A stretch of 6,589 nt of DNA from positions 1 to 6,589 of the forward strand of contig JACDDG010000137.1 in the NCBI GenBank assembly GCA_013817115.1, given 5' to 3'. A program made the translations under genes and the position numbers. This stretch comes from Parachlamydiaceae bacterium. Its GTDB lineage: Bacteria > Chlamydiota > Chlamydiia > Chlamydiales > Parachlamydiaceae. Under the pieces are notes generated by a model, which did no database searches, had not been told where the DNA came from, and worked only from the letters and a program-made list of their open reading frames with translations. Within the stretch, counting starts at the first letter, position 1, and each line of letters starts with the position of its first letter. Below are positions 5,487-6,589 of this stretch, piece by piece.

Positions 5487-6384
5487 GATCAAACCCGCAA
5501 TAAAACTGATACACATGGGAAAGTAATAGATAAGGCATTATTTGAAATTGACTCTGATCGAGCAAAAGCAATTGGAGAAGCCCTCTGCAATCAGCTCAAA
5601 CCCACTCAGTTTTCGAAAGTGATAAGTGAGGCTTTTAAGCAAGAAATACAGAATGAGATGGTACCCGCAAGCCTGCTGAGAGGTAAAAGTGTTGGCACAA
5701 AGCTATACAATGAATTTGAAACAAATCATATGAGGCCTATTTTGAACCCGAAAATTGTTCCTTTATTGAATTCGATTCCAAAAGAACCACTGGTTAAAGA
5801 AGATGAAAAATTTAATAGATTTATAAATAATGAGGATGATCTTAAAAACTTAACAACTCAATCTAGAGAAATATTTTCTGAAATTTTATTGGATGATTGT
5901 GAAGAAATGGTTGCTTTTAGAGAAATTGTTTCAAATATTAGAATTGATGGCGATAATAAGGAGTGGAAAAATGAAGAAAATAAACCGTTGTTAGACTCTA
6001 AGGGACAAGAGTTGATAACACAAGGGACAAAAGTCGCTGATACTTTTGCCCTTTTGCGCCTTCTTATTCCTGCAATTACTACTCCATCTGACCGCGGTGT
6101 TAAATTTGAGTATGAGAATAAAGAGCATAAAGCCAATGGAGTGGTTCTTGGAAAAATCTTGCAAAACTTAGCAAATGGAACTATTCCTAGGGATACTCAT
6201 CTGACAGAATTTCATAAAGAAAAAATAGCTAAATTTGAAGGCCCAGAAATTAAAAATTTAATGAATCAAGTTTATGCTAAAGCAGAATCTGATCAGGCAC
6301 GTTCATTTTAATATTCCCGTTAGAATGTGTTTACACGGTTAGTAAGTAAAATCACTAAACGAATAGCTGTTTCTAAAATACTCT

Positions 6385-6426
6385 CGAATGGGAGATTGCA
6401 GAAGTCTAACTCCATTCGGAGCTCCG
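6385..6426. repeat. inverted repeat and palindrome downstream of the RasGAP gene
   Basis: CGAATGGGAG (6385-6394) pairs with CTCCATTCG (6410-6418) with one bulged G around a 15-nt loop. Overlapping its right arm is the 10-bp perfect palindrome CGGAGCTCCG (6417-6426). No T-run follows, so termination is not indicated. This lies in the 174 bp between the gene end and the intron, which has no gene. Confidence 0.45.
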
Positions 6427-6444
6427 CTCAGTAGTCCAAGGACC

Positions 6445-6474
6445 CATAGCTTGTCCCATTGGGACTTTTCTATG
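6445..6474 (+). terminator. possible terminator hairpin in front of the intron
   Basis: GTCCC (6453-6457) and GGGAC (6461-6465) form a short stem with a 3-nt loop, followed by TTTT (6466-6469). An outer pair CATAG (6445-6449) and CTATG (6470-6474) encloses it. On the plus strand this could end transcription from the chaperone-RasGAP genes, although it is about 140 bp past the stop. It also forms the 3' exon flank of the group II intron. Confidence 0.35.
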
Positions 6475-6485
6475 AGCTATACATA

Positions 6486-6589
6486 ATAGAGGTAGGAATG
6501 GCTTTCACCACCCCTCCCTCCGAACCGCACGGGCGGTACTAGCGCATACGGCTCTCCGGTCGATTGTTTCCTCATCGAGACTGATACGC
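6486..6589 (-). mobile_element. group II intron, 3' end (body lies beyond the right edge)
   Basis: Read on the minus strand, the sequence has the hallmarks of a bacterial group II intron 3' terminus: domain V (6522-6554), then a domain VI stem formed by the GGAGGGGTGG-like arm (about 6507-6518) and CCATTCCTACC (about 6491-6502), with a TGAAAG-type loop. The unpaired A opposite T6493 would be the branch-point, 7 nt before the end. The intron would end in CTAT at 6486, matching the usual AY 3' end. The reverse transcriptase/maturase, if present, would be to the right of the window. Such elements self-splice and retrotranspose. The 3' exon is an intergenic hairpin region, so no gene in the window is split by it. 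Confidence 0.75.
6522..6554 (-). ncRNA. group II intron domain V
   Basis: On the minus strand it starts GAGCCGTATGCG and ends CCGTGCGGTTC, the classical catalytic hairpin with the AGC triad near the 5' end. The lower 8-bp helix pairs fully (with G-U wobbles). The upper part is odd: only a GCG/CGC stem with a 7-nt loop in place of a GNRA tetraloop, and the element is 33 nt long where 34 is usual. Confidence 0.7.

Larger units (their letters stand above)
4789..6311 (+). pseudogene. RasGAP-domain effector, broken by two frame disruptions
   Basis: The ATG at 4789 has TAGGAG 8 nt upstream, but its frame ends at a TAG (4864-4866) after 25 codons. Coding continues in the +1 frame from about 4862 to a TGA near 5303, then in a third frame from 5295 to the TAA at 6309. 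Removing one base near 4861 and restoring 20 bp at 5295 gives one continuous frame of 513 aa. The N-terminal part is polar and low-complexity. A tandem repeat follows (5183-5486), then the RasGAP-like domain. This shows the arginine-finger segment SLLRGKSVGTKLYNEF (Arg codon 5679-5681), ADTFALLRLLIPAITTP (about 6039-6086, equivalent to FLRFICPAI-x2-P), and LGKILQNLANGT (6147-6182, equivalent to AKxLQNLAN). In eukaryotes these accelerate GTP hydrolysis by Ras. As written, the domain is out of frame with the start. An ATG at 5256 opens the last frame but has no ribosome binding site. Sequencing error or phase variation are alternatives to decay. Confidence 0.8.

Noticed and set aside
5858..6136. 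92-codon minus-strand ORF
   Set aside because: It is antisense to the RasGAP-like domain, whose plus-strand motifs are unmistakable.

Overview
The window is AT-rich DNA from what looks like an obligate intracellular bacterium, most likely an environmental member of the Chlamydiae (Parachlamydia/Neochlamydia-like). This assignment is an inference. It rests on a SycD/LcrH-type TPR chaperone placed directly before an effector-like gene (a type III secretion arrangement), on several proteins with eukaryote-facing enzymatic folds, and on a group II intron. No housekeeping gene is present to fix the taxonomy. The whole segment reads as an effector island.

Left part (1-3606): a plus-strand gene enters truncated from the left edge (1-729). 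It encodes the C-terminal part of a protein resembling the uncharacterised DUF4804 family, possibly macrodomain-like. It converges on a minus-strand cluster of three genes: a 75-aa acidic protein (3266-3493), a mono-ADP-ribosyltransferase with an intact R-S-E signature (2240-3244), and a 486-aa protein of unknown function with a low-complexity N-terminus (737-2197). The gaps in this cluster are 21 and 42 nt and each gene has its own Shine-Dalgarno sequence. A good promoter (TTGTAA-N17-TATAAT) lies upstream, so the three are probably one operon.

Middle (3494-4024): about 530 bp without genes. It carries the divergent promoters for the two gene groups, a 17-bp tandem direct repeat in the leader of the minus operon, a 14-bp perfect palindrome, and a conspicuously GC-rich hairpin element (about 3770-3850) that looks like a small intergenic repeat.

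Right part (4025-6311): a TPR chaperone gene is followed 11 nt later by a broken gene that in its intact form would encode about 513 aa. Its C-terminal two thirds carry the three hallmarks of a eukaryotic-type RasGAP domain: the arginine finger, the FLR-x3-PA-x3-P motif and the QNLAN motif. Two frame disruptions split it. The second is explained exactly by a 20-bp deletion between two copies of CTTCTGAA inside a 66-bp tandem coding repeat. Loss of the resulting 46-bp unit would restore that junction, so the repeat could in principle switch or repair the gene.

Right edge (6486-6589): the 3' end (domains V and VI) of a group II intron on the minus strand, whose body lies beyond the window. Between the RasGAP gene and the intron are several inverted repeats and no gene.

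Taken together, the genes suggest a set of secreted proteins acting on host signalling: an ADP-ribosyltransferase, a possible ADP-ribose-binding protein, and a RasGAP that would switch off host Ras-family GTPases, delivered with the help of the adjacent chaperone. Secretion and targets are inferred, not shown.
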